Shown piece after piece: positions 9,458 to 17,286 of a stretch of 64,000 nucleotides of DNA. The stretch comes from Elusimicrobia bacterium GWA2_62_23 (lineage in GTDB: Bacteria > Elusimicrobiota > Elusimicrobia > Elusimicrobiales > UBA9959): the NCBI GenBank assembly GCA_001799635.1, contig MGTV01000010.1, positions 108,228-172,227 of the forward strand. Direction: 5' to 3'. The notes under the pieces were generated by a model that saw only the letters and a program-made list of their open reading frames with translations, was not told the origin of the DNA and ran no database searches. How positions within the stretch are numbered: the stretch's first letter is position 1; each line of letters opens with the position of its first letter. A program made the translations under genes and the position numbers.

Positions 9458-10237
9458 CTACTCGCCCTTGAAGCTGGGCTTGCGCTTTTCCATGAAGGCT
9501 TTTATGCCTTCTTCGTAGTCGCCGCTGTTGTAAACTTTGCGGCGCAGGGCCTGTATGCGTTCGAACGATTCCGGGCTTATAGGGTGGGCTTCCGAAAGGA
9601 TGCGGAACTGTTCCTTTATGACCGAGACCGCCAGCGGGGAATTGCCGGCTATGGTGCGGGCCAGCTGCATGGTGAACGCCTCTATCTCTTTGGAGCTCAC
9701 GAGGTGGTTGAGGATGCCGAAATGGTAGGCGCGCTCGGCCTTCACCGGCTCGGCGGTGAAGAACATCTCCTTGGCGATGTTGCTGCCCACGCGGTTGATG
9801 AAGTGCATGATGCCCGAAGCGTTGTAGGGGAGGCCCATCTTCACCGGCGTGATGGCGAAGGTGGAGGTCTCGTCGCCCACGGCCAGGTCGCAGGTAACGG
9901 CCAGGTCGGTGGCGCCGCCCCACACGCTGCCCTGGATCATGGCTATGACCGGGCCGGGATAATTCTGGATGGCGCGGAAGGCGGTTTCCATGGGGCTGTC
10001 GTAGGCCAGCGGGTCGTGGTGGACCTTCGGCAGCTGGGTGATGTCGTGGCCCGCGGACCAGACCCGGGCGTTCTTCTCGGCGCGCAGCACTACCACGGTC
10101 ACCTTCTTGGCCTTGAAGTCCTCGAGCGCGGCCACGATCTCGCCGCAGAGTTCCAGGCTCAGCGCGTTGCGCCGGGCCGGGTTGTTGAGGGTGAGTACGC
10201 CTATGCTGCCTTCGGTCTGTTTAAGTATCAGCGCCAT
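9458..10237 (-). CDS. scpB: Methylmalonyl-CoA decarboxylase (crotonase fold)
   Basis: A 259-residue crotonase-superfamily protein close to E. coli ScpB/YgfG, which decarboxylates methylmalonyl-CoA to propionyl-CoA. Diagnostic stretches are VWSAGHDITQLP, HDPLAYDSP, IQGSVWGGATD, STFAITPVKMGLPYN and NSGDYEEGIKAFMEKRKP. The residues matching the E. coli active site are His64 and Tyr138. AAGGAG is positioned well for the ATG. No mutase, epimerase or CoA transferase lies nearby in the window, so its pathway partner must be elsewhere. A generic enoyl-CoA hydratase is less likely because of the AGHDI and TPVKMGLPYN motifs. Confidence 0.88.
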   Translation of the reverse strand: MALILKQTEGSIGVLTLNNPARRNALSLELCGEIVAALEDFKAKKVTVVVLRAEKNARVWSAGHDITQLPKVHHDPLAYDSPMETAFRAIQNYPGPVIAMIQGSVWGGATDLAVTCDLAVGDETSTFAITPVKMGLPYNASGIMHFINRVGSNIAKEMFFTAEPVKAERAYHFGILNHLVSSKEIEAFTMQLARTIAGNSPLAVSVIKEQFRILSEAHPISPESFERIQALRRKVYNSGDYEEGIKAFMEKRKPSFKGE

Positions 10238-10266
10238 GGGGTCTCCTTAAAGCCTTTCCAGCATTG

Positions 10267-10272
10267 TATAAT
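10267..10272 (+). promoter_or_regulatory. Candidate -10 box (TATAAT), leaderless start
   Basis: A perfect TATAAT ends 6 nt before the ATG at 10279, so transcription would begin at about the A of the start codon. No Shine-Dalgarno sequence is present, and the divergent scpB start is only 41 bp away. Confidence 0.5.
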
Positions 10273-10278
10273 TTAAAA

Positions 10279-11538
10279 ATGAAAGAATTCCTCCTGCCGC
10301 TGCTCCTCGCGCTGCCGCTGCCCGCCCAGGCCGGCGGCCCCTGCGGGAATTTCGACCGGCCCGCCAAAGAACTGGCCGCGCTGGTGACCGAAGCCCCCTC
10401 GGGCCTGGAAAAAGTTTTCGACAAGAGCCTGTTCTCCTACGTCTCCAGGGAAAAACTCGCCCTGGTCCTGTCGGACCTGCGCCGGGACAGCGGCGCCGTC
10501 AGGGCGCGGGTCTTCGTGAGCTCCGACAACGCCTGCTCCGCCCATTTCCTCTTCGATACCGACAAGGGGTACCGCGTTCCTACGGCCCTGACCCTGAACC
10601 CCGACACCGGCCGCCTCAGCGGCGTTTTCTTCGGGGTGCCCTACCGGGCCGACATGACGCTGGCCAAGGCGCGGGCGGAGCTGGCCGCCCTGCCCGGCCG
10701 CACCAGCCTGCTGGCCATTAAACTGGGCGAAAAGCCCGAGGCCGTGGAGACGCTCAACGAGAACGAACAGTTCGCCTCCGGCTCCGCCTTCAAACTTTAC
10801 GTGCTGGGCGCCCTGCTGGAGGAGAAATTCCCCTGGGACAAAGTAGTGCGCCTGCGCGACGAGGACAAGTCCCTGCCTTCCGGCAAACTGCGCGGCTGGC
10901 CAGAGGGCGCCCCGCTTACGGCGCACACGCTGGCCGCCCTGATGATCTCCGAGAGCGACAATACCGCCACCGACGCGCTGATAGCGGCCCTGGGCCGCCG
11001 CCGCATAGAGGCCGCCCTCCCCGCGCTCGGGCATTCCAACCCGTACCTGCTGCGGCCGTTCCTGACCACCGGGGAGTTCTTCCGGCTCAAGGCCGACAGC
11101 GAGGCCGCCCTGAAGTACCAGAACCTCGCCGTGGAGGAGCGCTACGATTTCCTGAAATCCCTGAAGAAGCGCCCGCTCTCCCCCGAGGGCCTGCGCCAGA
11201 GCCCTTTCGCCCTGAACGGGGTGGAGTGGCTGATCTCGCCCGGCGACATGTGCCGCGCCATGGATTATTTTCTGCGCAAGGACAGCCGGGAGGCGCTGGA
11301 GATCCTGGCGGTGAACACGGGCCTGGCCATGCCGCCCGGGAAATACCTTTACGCCGGCTATAAGGGCGGCAGCGAGCCCGGGGTGCTCTCCATGGCGTGG
11401 CTGCTGAAAAATTCTCGCTCCGAATGGTACTGCCTGGCCGCCGCCTGGAACAATGAAGCCGCCAACCTGGAAGAGAAAAAGTTCTTCGCCGTCATGCAGG
11501 GGGCGCTCAGCGCCCTGGCCGGCCGCGGCGCCGAATGA
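10279..11538 (+). CDS. Secreted serine hydrolase, class A beta-lactamase-like
   Basis: A 419-residue exported protein (signal peptide MKEFLLPLLLALPLPAQA). An N-terminal domain of about 100 residues resembles the NTF2-like domain found before beta-lactamase folds in LpqF/ORF12-type proteins. The catalytic domain has all three penicillin-recognising motifs: S-A-F-K (Ser169, Lys172), S-D-N (226-228) and K-G-G (362-364). Members include beta-lactamases, DD-peptidases and esterases; a class A Glu166 equivalent is not obvious, so hydrolysis of beta-lactams is uncertain. It precedes amgK-rapZ-murU on the same strand, which fits a role at the cell wall. A start 15 nt upstream would overlap the -10 box. 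Confidence 0.82.
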   Translation: MKEFLLPLLLALPLPAQAGGPCGNFDRPAKELAALVTEAPSGLEKVFDKSLFSYVSREKLALVLSDLRRDSGAVRARVFVSSDNACSAHFLFDTDKGYRVPTALTLNPDTGRLSGVFFGVPYRADMTLAKARAELAALPGRTSLLAIKLGEKPEAVETLNENEQFASGSAFKLYVLGALLEEKFPWDKVVRLRDEDKSLPSGKLRGWPEGAPLTAHTLAALMISESDNTATDALIAALGRRRIEAALPALGHSNPYLLRPFLTTGEFFRLKADSEAALKYQNLAVEERYDFLKSLKKRPLSPEGLRQSPFALNGVEWLISPGDMCRAMDYFLRKDSREALEILAVNTGLAMPPGKYLYAGYKGGSEPGVLSMAWLLKNSRSEWYCLAAAWNNEAANLEEKKFFAVMQGALSALAGRGAE

Positions 11539-11546
11539 CCCTGTAG

Positions 11547-11552
11547 TATAAT
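11547..11552 (+). promoter_or_regulatory. Candidate -10 box (TATAAT) before the amgK-rapZ gene
   Basis: TATAAT ends 8 nt before the ATG at 11561. The predicted transcript would have almost no leader. Confidence 0.4.
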
Positions 11553-11560
11553 GGATGACT

Positions 11561-13024
11561 ATGCCAGTTAAAAAAACCGAAAAAGAGACCGCCGCCCCGA
11601 AACTGCCGCAGGAGGCCCCGCTGCGGGCGCTCTACAAGAAGACCTTCGGCGCGGAGCCGGAGAGTTTCGAAGCGCTGCGGGCCGACGGCTCGGCGCGCAG
11701 GCTGTTCAGGCTCGGGGACGGCAAGAGGTCGGTCATCGGCGCTTTCGGCCCCGACAAGCTGGAGAACCGGGCCTTCCTGGATTTCTCGCGGCGTTTCCGC
11801 GCCGAGAGGCTCCCGGTGCCGGAGATCTACGCGGCCGACGAGGCGCAGGGTTTCTACCTGGAGGAGGACCTGGGCAGCACCACCCTCTTCGAATATCTCA
11901 CGGCGGAGCGGAAGGGGGGCGACCTGCCGCCGCCCGTGCTGGAGGCCTACAAGAAGACGCTGGGCTGGCTGCCGCGCTTCCAGGAGCAGGTGCGCAAGGG
12001 CATGGACCTGAAGGCCTGCTACCCGCGCGCCGGCTTCGACCGGCAGTCCATCATGTGGGACCTGAATTATTTCAAGTACTATTTCCTGAAACTCGCCAAG
12101 ATCCCGTTCAACGAGCAGAAGCTGGAGGACGATTTCGCCCGCTTCGCCGATTTCCTGCTGGAGGCGCCTTCGGACTACTTCCTGTACCGCGACTTCCAGA
12201 GCCGCAACGTGATGCTGCGCGGCGGCGAGCCGTGGTTCATAGACTACCAGGGCGGGCGCCGCGGCGCGGCCCAGTACGACGTGGCCTCGCTGCTCTACGA
12301 CGCCAAGGCCGACCTGGCCCCGGAGACCCGCTCGCTGCTGCGCAAGCATTACCTGGAGGCCGCCGGGCTGGAGTCCAAGGCCTTCATGCGGCATTACCAT
12401 GCCTTCGTCTATATCCGCATCATGCAGGCCATGGGCGCCTACGGCCTGCGAGGCTTCTACGAGGGGAAAACGCATTTCCTCAACAGCGTGCCTTACGCCG
12501 TGAAGAACATAGAGTGGCTGCTGCGCAACGCCGAGCCCGGTGTGAACGCGCCGGAACTGCTGCAGTGCTTTAAGCGCATCGCGGCCTCCTCCTATCTGCG
12601 GCAGTTCGGTAAGACCAAGCTGGGCCTGACCGTGCGCGTTATGAGTTTTTCCTTCAAGAACGGTCTGCCGCTCGACGAGAAGGGCCACGGCGGCGGCTTC
12701 GTGTTCGACTGCCGGGCGCTCCCGAACCCGGGCCGCTACGAGCAATATAAGCAGCTCACCGGCCTGGACAAGTCCGTGGCCGAGTTTCTTAAAAAGGAGC
12801 CGGAGGTGGCGAAGTACCTGGAAAGCGTGTTCGCCATCACCGACATGAGCGTGGAGAATTACCTCTCCCGCAATTTCACCTCCCTGATGGTCAACTTCGG
12901 CTGCACCGGCGGCCGCCACCGCTCGGTGTATTGCGCCGAGGCGCTGGCCGCCAGGGTGAAGGCTAAGTACGGCGCCCGGGTGGAGCTGCTGCACCGTGAA
13001 CTTTCCGGCGGGGTCCTGAAGTGA
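11561..13024 (+). CDS. Fusion: AmgK-like cell-wall amino-sugar kinase + RapZ C-terminal domain
   Basis: A 487-residue, two-domain cytosolic protein. Residues about 20-340 are an aminoglycoside-phosphotransferase-fold kinase. The catalytic loop is LYRDFQSRNVML (Asp211) and the metal site is FIDYQGGRRG (Asp228), as in AmgK, which phosphorylates MurNAc/GlcNAc at the anomeric position during peptidoglycan recycling. From about 354 the sequence matches the RapZ/YvcJ C-terminal domain: FSFKNGLP, DCRALPNPGRY, LTGLDKSVAEF and GCTGGRHRSV (447-456). In E. coli that domain binds GlcN6P and controls GlmS synthesis. The N-terminal P-loop kinase domain of true RapZ is absent. murU overlaps its stop by 4 nt, supporting the recycling role. 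ATG at 11555 is an alternative start. Confidence 0.87.
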   Translation: MPVKKTEKETAAPKLPQEAPLRALYKKTFGAEPESFEALRADGSARRLFRLGDGKRSVIGAFGPDKLENRAFLDFSRRFRAERLPVPEIYAADEAQGFYLEEDLGSTTLFEYLTAERKGGDLPPPVLEAYKKTLGWLPRFQEQVRKGMDLKACYPRAGFDRQSIMWDLNYFKYYFLKLAKIPFNEQKLEDDFARFADFLLEAPSDYFLYRDFQSRNVMLRGGEPWFIDYQGGRRGAAQYDVASLLYDAKADLAPETRSLLRKHYLEAAGLESKAFMRHYHAFVYIRIMQAMGAYGLRGFYEGKTHFLNSVPYAVKNIEWLLRNAEPGVNAPELLQCFKRIAASSYLRQFGKTKLGLTVRVMSFSFKNGLPLDEKGHGGGFVFDCRALPNPGRYEQYKQLTGLDKSVAEFLKKEPEVAKYLESVFAITDMSVENYLSRNFTSLMVNFGCTGGRHRSVYCAEALAARVKAKYGARVELLHRELSGGVLK

Positions 13025-13728
13025 AGGCCATGGTCTTCGCGGCGGGGCTGGGCACCCGCCTGCGCCCGCTGACGAACGACCTCCCCAAGGCCCTGGTGGA
13101 CGTGAACGGAGCCACCATGCTGGAGCTGGTGCTGCGGCGCCTGGCCGCCGCCGGCGTCACGGAGTTCGTGGTGAACACGCACCATTTCCACGACAAGATC
13201 GCCGCCTGCCTGCGCGAGAAGAGTGACTTCGGTTTCAAAATAACGCTTTCCCGGGAAGAGGAATTCCCGCTGGAGACCGGCGGAGGCCTTAAGAAGGCTG
13301 CGGCCCTGCTCGGCGGCGGGCCGTTCTTCGCGTATAACGCCGACGTCTATTCCGAAATGGACCTGACCGGGCTTTACCGGGCGCACGCCGCGGCCGGGGC
13401 CCTGGCCACGCTGGCCGTGCGCGACCGGGGGTCCAAACGGCGCCTGCTGTTCGACGGTAACATGGCCCTGCGCGGCAGGGAGGGCGAGGCGGCCGGAGAG
13501 CGGCTGCGCCCGCTGGCCTTCAGCGGCATCCAGGTGATCTCGCCTGGGATCTTCGACAAAATGACCGAGAGCGGGGTCTTCTCCATAACCGGCGTCTACC
13601 TGCGGCTGGCGGCGGCCGGGGAGCGGATAAAGGGTTTTGAAGATAAGTCCGGTTTTTGGTGCGACATAGGGGACCTGGAGCGCCTGGAGACCGTCCGGCG
13701 CCGCGCGGCGGTTGACCGGGCCGCATAA
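13021..13728 (+). CDS. murU: N-acetylmuramate-1-phosphate uridylyltransferase-like nucleotidyltransferase
   Basis: A 235-residue sugar nucleotidyltransferase with the N-terminal signature MVFAAGLGTRLRPLTNDLPKAL and the NADVYSEMD metal-binding site. Placed after an AmgK-like kinase, it is most likely MurU, making UDP-MurNAc from MurNAc-1-phosphate and so bypassing de novo synthesis. The family alone would also allow a glucose- or mannose-1-phosphate transferase; context decides. The start is GTG at 13021, overlapping the preceding stop (GTGA), so translation is probably coupled. Confidence 0.85.
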   Translation: MKAMVFAAGLGTRLRPLTNDLPKALVDVNGATMLELVLRRLAAAGVTEFVVNTHHFHDKIAACLREKSDFGFKITLSREEEFPLETGGGLKKAAALLGGGPFFAYNADVYSEMDLTGLYRAHAAAGALATLAVRDRGSKRRLLFDGNMALRGREGEAAGERLRPLAFSGIQVISPGIFDKMTESGVFSITGVYLRLAAAGERIKGFEDKSGFWCDIGDLERLETVRRRAAVDRAA

Positions 13729-13738
13729 TTTATATAAT
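13712..13738 (+). promoter_or_regulatory. Candidate promoter (TTGACC-N15-TATAAT)
   Basis: TTGACC at 13712-13717 inside the end of murU and TATAAT at 13733-13738. The -10 box ends 8 nt before the ATG at 13747, so the transcript would have almost no leader and no Shine-Dalgarno sequence. Confidence 0.5.
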
Positions 13739-13746
13739 AGCCCTGA

Positions 13747-14766
13747 ATGAAAGCCTCCCTTATAAGTCTCCTTTTTTCCCTGCTTGCCGCCGCGCCCGCC
13801 GCGGCCGCTCCGGCCCTTCCGGCCTTTACCGGCTTTGACAACGCCGGGGCCGCGCTGGCGCCGGCCGTAGCCGAGCCGCTCGCCCCCGCCCCCACGGCCC
13901 TGGCCAGGCCGGTGGTCATTTCCATAGTGGGAGTGGATTTCACCGAGGTCGGCTTCGGGAAGCTGGAGCTGGCTTATTTCAAGGCGATAATCGCGCACTT
14001 CAGGCCGGGGGGCAAGCTCGACGAGCGCCTGTTCGACGAGCGCCTTTCGAGCGTGGGCAAGGACGCCGAACTGGCCGAATTTTACAAGCGCCAGCCGGAC
14101 AATTACCTGGACGCGCGCCTGGCCGGAGTGCTGCCCGCGGACCGCTATGAGATAGTCCCCGTGCGCTGGTCGCGCGATCCCGAGGAGAGCGCCGCCGCTC
14201 TGCCCGTGGTGGAAAAAGAGATAAAGAAGATCTTCGCCGCGGCCAAGGCCGAGGGGCGGCCCGTGTACCTGGTGGCCCACAGCTGGGGCACCGTCCTGGC
14301 CCATACCGTGCTGCACCGCCTCGCCGCCTCCAGCCCCGAAGTGCGCATAGAAAAATTCATAACGCTGGGCTCGCCGCTGGTGCCGGGCCACTGGTGGATG
14401 GAGCTCTTCATGGAGCTGGAGATAAACACCGGCCAGCTGCAGGCCTACGTGGCCAAGCCGCGCAACGTGGGCGCCTGGATGAACCTCTGGGCCCGGAACG
14501 ATTATTTCTCCAACGAGATAAAGGCCGCCGACAAGAACGTGCGCCAGGACGGCCTGACCGTGGCGCTGGAGGCCAGGGTGAAGAAGGCGGCCGAGCAGGA
14601 CCATTCGCTGCGCCCCGAGGCCCTGCGCGACCTGTTCTTCCTGAAGAGCCTCAAGACCTGGCATTTCGCCTACATTTTCGACTTCAGGATCTTCCTGAAA
14701 ACCCTGAAAGAATACCACGAGCAGCGCATCTTCGAGCCGGCCATCTCGCAGGAGCTGGCTTACTAG
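13747..14766 (+). CDS. Secreted alpha/beta-hydrolase (lipase-like)
   Basis: A 339-residue protein with a signal peptide followed by an Ala/Pro-rich linker (to about residue 55). VYLVAHSWGTVLAH is the nucleophile elbow with Ser179 in a GxSxG-like setting (A-H-S-W-G), and ITLGSPLVPG follows at the distance seen in lipases and PGAP1-like esterases. Substrate unknown. The start is taken at the ATG just after a TATAAT box. The YhcH family gene follows 12 bp downstream and is probably co-transcribed. Confidence 0.72.
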   Translation: MKASLISLLFSLLAAAPAAAAPALPAFTGFDNAGAALAPAVAEPLAPAPTALARPVVISIVGVDFTEVGFGKLELAYFKAIIAHFRPGGKLDERLFDERLSSVGKDAELAEFYKRQPDNYLDARLAGVLPADRYEIVPVRWSRDPEESAAALPVVEKEIKKIFAAAKAEGRPVYLVAHSWGTVLAHTVLHRLAASSPEVRIEKFITLGSPLVPGHWWMELFMELEINTGQLQAYVAKPRNVGAWMNLWARNDYFSNEIKAADKNVRQDGLTVALEARVKKAAEQDHSLRPEALRDLFFLKSLKTWHFAYIFDFRIFLKTLKEYHEQRIFEPAISQELAY

Positions 14767-14778
14767 CCGGGAACCGCC

Positions 14779-15243
14779 ATGATAGCCGTTAAGCTGGAGG
14801 ACGCGGCCCGCCAGGCGCCTGGCGGGAGCGGCCTTCGGAAAGCCATCGACTTCCTGAAGCGGCCGGGCGCCGCAAACCTGCCCGACGGGCGCCACGGCAT
14901 AGACGGGGATAAAGTTTTCGCGCTGGTGCAGCGCTACGAAACGCTGGCCGCGCAGCGCCCCCGGTTCGAGGCCCACCGCAAATATGTCGACGTACAGTTC
15001 ATCGCCTCCGGAGCCGAGGTCATAGGCTGGGTCCCGCTGGGTTTTGTGCGCGTGGACGAACCTTATGACGCGGACAAGGACGTCTGCTTCGGCGAGGCGG
15101 CCGGCGGCTGGACCCCGGTGCGGCTGGAGGCGGGACAGCTCGCGGTGCTCTACCCGGAGGACGCCCACGCCCCGCGGCTCGCGGCCGGCGCCCCGGCCCG
15201 GGTGGCAAAGATCGTGGTGAAGGTCGCGGTCACGGAACTTTAA
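14779..15243 (+). CDS. YhcH/YjgK/YiaL family protein (cupin-like sugar protein)
   Basis: A 154-residue protein with the family hallmarks FEAHRKYVDVQFIASGAE, the metal-binding YPEDAHAP and the terminal KIVVKV strand. Relatives (YhcH/NanQ, EbgC, YiaL) act on sugars such as sialic acids, in some cases as anomerases. Its place just after amgK-rapZ-murU makes an amino-sugar substrate plausible, but this is inference. Length is normal for the family. Confidence 0.85.
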   Translation: MIAVKLEDAARQAPGGSGLRKAIDFLKRPGAANLPDGRHGIDGDKVFALVQRYETLAAQRPRFEAHRKYVDVQFIASGAEVIGWVPLGFVRVDEPYDADKDVCFGEAAGGWTPVRLEAGQLAVLYPEDAHAPRLAAGAPARVAKIVVKVAVTEL

Positions 15244-15248
15244 AATTT

Positions 15249-15659
15249 ATGACATTCAAAGAACTTATCCGCACGGCGATCTACAACGAGATGGACGACG
15301 TGACCTCATTCGGCGAGGAGGCCGAGACCTTCGGCGGCGATCCCCGCGTCGGAGAAGAAATGAAGGCCCTGTTCGGCAAACTGGCCGACGAGAAGCGCGA
15401 GCGGCTCAAGGAGCTGGGCAAGATCTTCAAGGAAGGCACCGGGTTCAGGCAGCGCGCCGCGGCGCCCGCCCGCTCCCTGGAGGCCGCCCTCCGGACGCAC
15501 GTGACCCGCTCCGAGCTGACCGTGCGGGTGTACGCCGGCCTGCTCAAGGAACTCAATAAACCCGAATTCAAAGAAGCCGTCGCCGCCATGCTCCTGCGCG
15601 AGCGGGAGGAGACCCTGGCCGGCGTCCGGCGGCTGCAGGCCGCCCTGAAGGGGAGCTGA
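15249..15659 (+). CDS. Ferritin-like (rubrerythrin-type) four-helix protein
   Basis: A 136-residue all-helical protein. Glutamates spaced along the helices (YNEMDDVTSFGEEAE, then LADEKRERLKEL and LREREETLAGVRRLQ) look like the ferritin/rubrerythrin fold, which binds a di-iron centre for peroxide detoxification. The usual ExxH motifs are incomplete, with E..K in place of E..H, so iron binding is uncertain. It has no rubredoxin domain. It follows the YhcH family gene by 5 bp and precedes the methyltransferase gene by 4 bp. Confidence 0.55.
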   Translation: MTFKELIRTAIYNEMDDVTSFGEEAETFGGDPRVGEEMKALFGKLADEKRERLKELGKIFKEGTGFRQRAAAPARSLEAALRTHVTRSELTVRVYAGLLKELNKPEFKEAVAAMLLREREETLAGVRRLQAALKGS

Positions 15660-15663
15660 GGCG

Positions 15664-16437
15664 ATGGCCGCGCATAAGCTGGCCGACGGCTCCGAGGTCT
15701 ATTGGGACGGGGACCAGTACGACGCCTTCAACCAGCCCTACCAGGATGATTTCCCTTTCTACCTCGCCGCGGCTAAAAAGGCGCGGGGGGCCGTGCTGGA
15801 GCTGGCCTGCGGCACCGGCCGCCTGACCATCCCGCTCAGGAAGTCCGGCGTTGAGATAACCGGACTGGACTATTCCCCGGCCATGCTGGCCCGGGCCAGG
15901 GCCAAGGCCGCCGCGGCCGGGCTGCAGGTCCATTTCCTGCGCGGGGACGCAAGGAAATTCGCGCTGGGGAAGAAATTCAAGCTCATCTTCATGGCCTTTA
16001 ATTCCATGCAGCACCTCGGCCGCCGCGAGGACCTGGAGGGCCTGTTCGCCTCCGTCGCCCGCCACCTGGCGCCGGGGGGGCTCTTTATTTTCGACGTCTT
16101 TAACCCGGAGCCGCGCTTTTTCACCCGCGACCCCGAGGAACTGCTGCCGGTGGCCTATTACCCGGACCCGTCCGGGGAGGGGAAAATGCTGGTGAACGAG
16201 CAGTATTCCTATGATAAGGCGGCCCAGACCTCGCGGCTGACCTGGCATTACCGCAGCGAAAAGACGGGTAAAACCCTTAAAAAAAGCCTTAATCTGCGCT
16301 GCTTTTTCCCGGAAGAGCTGCTGGCGCTGGTCCACTACAACGGCTTTAAAGTGCTCAGGCGCTACGGCGATTTCAGGCGCCGCCCCTTCTCGGCCGAGGC
16401 CGGCAAGCAGATCCTGGTCTGCGCCCCCGGGTTGTAA
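15664..16437 (+). CDS. Class I SAM-dependent methyltransferase
   Basis: A 257-residue cytosolic protein with motif I VLELACGTGRLTIPL, the acidic loop at GLDYSPAMLARARAK and motif post-I LHVHFLRGDARKF-like sequence; LAPGGLFIFDVFNPE matches motif III. The substrate cannot be told; the C-terminal part resembles ubiquinone/menaquinone-type or small-molecule methyltransferases. Start is ATG at 15664 after GGGGAGCTGAGGCG. Confidence 0.8.
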   Translation: MAAHKLADGSEVYWDGDQYDAFNQPYQDDFPFYLAAAKKARGAVLELACGTGRLTIPLRKSGVEITGLDYSPAMLARARAKAAAAGLQVHFLRGDARKFALGKKFKLIFMAFNSMQHLGRREDLEGLFASVARHLAPGGLFIFDVFNPEPRFFTRDPEELLPVAYYPDPSGEGKMLVNEQYSYDKAAQTSRLTWHYRSEKTGKTLKKSLNLRCFFPEELLALVHYNGFKVLRRYGDFRRRPFSAEAGKQILVCAPGL

Positions 16438-16455
16438 ACCCCCCCGCTGATTTGC

Positions 16456-16461
16456 TATTAT
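16456..16461 (+). promoter_or_regulatory. Candidate -10 box (TATTAT) before rpsF
   Basis: TATTAT ends 9 nt before the rpsF ATG, in an AT-rich gap without a Shine-Dalgarno sequence. Confidence 0.35.
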
Positions 16462-16470
16462 TAACCTACT

Positions 16471-16779
16471 ATGAATACCTATGAGTTAATGCTGATTATC
16501 AATCCCCAGCTGACCGACGCCGAAGTCGGGGAAGCGGTGGAAAAGGCCAAAAAGATCCTGACCGACGAAAAGGGCGAAGTGCTCGCCGAGGACAGGCTGG
16601 GCCGCAAGAAGTTCACCCATAACGTGGGCAAGAACCGCGACGGCTTCTACGTTTACATGAAGGTGAAGGCCGCGCCGGAAAGCGTGAAGGCCATCAACCA
16701 CAGCCTGAAACTGCAGGAAACCGTTCTGCGCGCCCTGATGATGAAGGCGACCGTGGAACAGCCTGTAAAGAAAGCTTAA
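16471..16779 (+). CDS. rpsF: 30S ribosomal protein S6
   Basis: A 102-residue protein with the S6 fold: YELMLIINPQLTD at the start, AEDRLGRKKFTHNVGKNRDGFYVYMKV in the middle, and helix 2 containing NHSLKLQETVLRAL. It binds 16S rRNA with S18. First gene of the conserved rpsF-ssb-rpsR-rplI-dnaB block; ssb starts 21 bp downstream. Confidence 0.97.
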   Translation: MNTYELMLIINPQLTDAEVGEAVEKAKKILTDEKGEVLAEDRLGRKKFTHNVGKNRDGFYVYMKVKAAPESVKAINHSLKLQETVLRALMMKATVEQPVKKA

Positions 16780-16800
16780 GCGGCCCTCACGGGGGACACT

Positions 16801-17250
16801 ATGGACTTAAAGATCCCTGAGATCAACCAGGTCATGATAGCCGGAAGGCTGACCCGCGATCCCGAGCTGCGCTTCACGCAGAAGCAGCAGGGCGTGGTCT
16901 CCCTCTCCATCGCCGTGAACCGGCGCTACCAGGACCAGGCTTCCGGAGAATGGAAGGACGACACCACCTTCGTGCCGGTCACCGTCTGGGGTCCCGCCGC
17001 CGAGCGCTGCAAGGACAAGATGAAGAAGGGCAGCCCGGTGCTCATCGAAGGCCGCCTGACCGCTTCCGAGTACACGGACAAAACCGGCCAGAAGCGCAAA
17101 GAGATGAAGGTCACCGCCCGCCGCGTGCAGCTGATGGCGTACGGCGAGCAGGGCGGCGCCGAAGCCGCGCCCAAGGGCGAGGCCGAAGAGGTTTCCGCGG
17201 ACGCGGAGCCCAAGAGCGATCCCTCCGGCATAGAAGAAGTGCCGTTCTAA
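16801..17250 (+). CDS. ssb: Single-stranded DNA-binding protein
   Basis: A 149-residue protein with an OB fold (residues 1-110): NQVMIAGRLTRDPELRFT, VNRRYQD and FVPVTVWGPAAERC. A flexible acidic linker follows, ending DPSGIEEVPF, the acidic tip that recruits replication and repair partners. Its position between rpsF and rpsR is the widespread arrangement. Confidence 0.97.
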   Translation: MDLKIPEINQVMIAGRLTRDPELRFTQKQQGVVSLSIAVNRRYQDQASGEWKDDTTFVPVTVWGPAAERCKDKMKKGSPVLIEGRLTASEYTDKTGQKRKEMKVTARRVQLMAYGEQGGAEAAPKGEAEEVSADAEPKSDPSGIEEVPF

Positions 17251-17286
17251 AGAATTCGTTTTCTAAAACCAGTAGGAGCAAACATT

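Noticed and set aside
12859-15168. Long minus-strand open frame of 769 codons
   Set aside because: It is antisense to the amgK-rapZ, murU, lipase-like and yhcH genes, has low-complexity composition and no family motifs.
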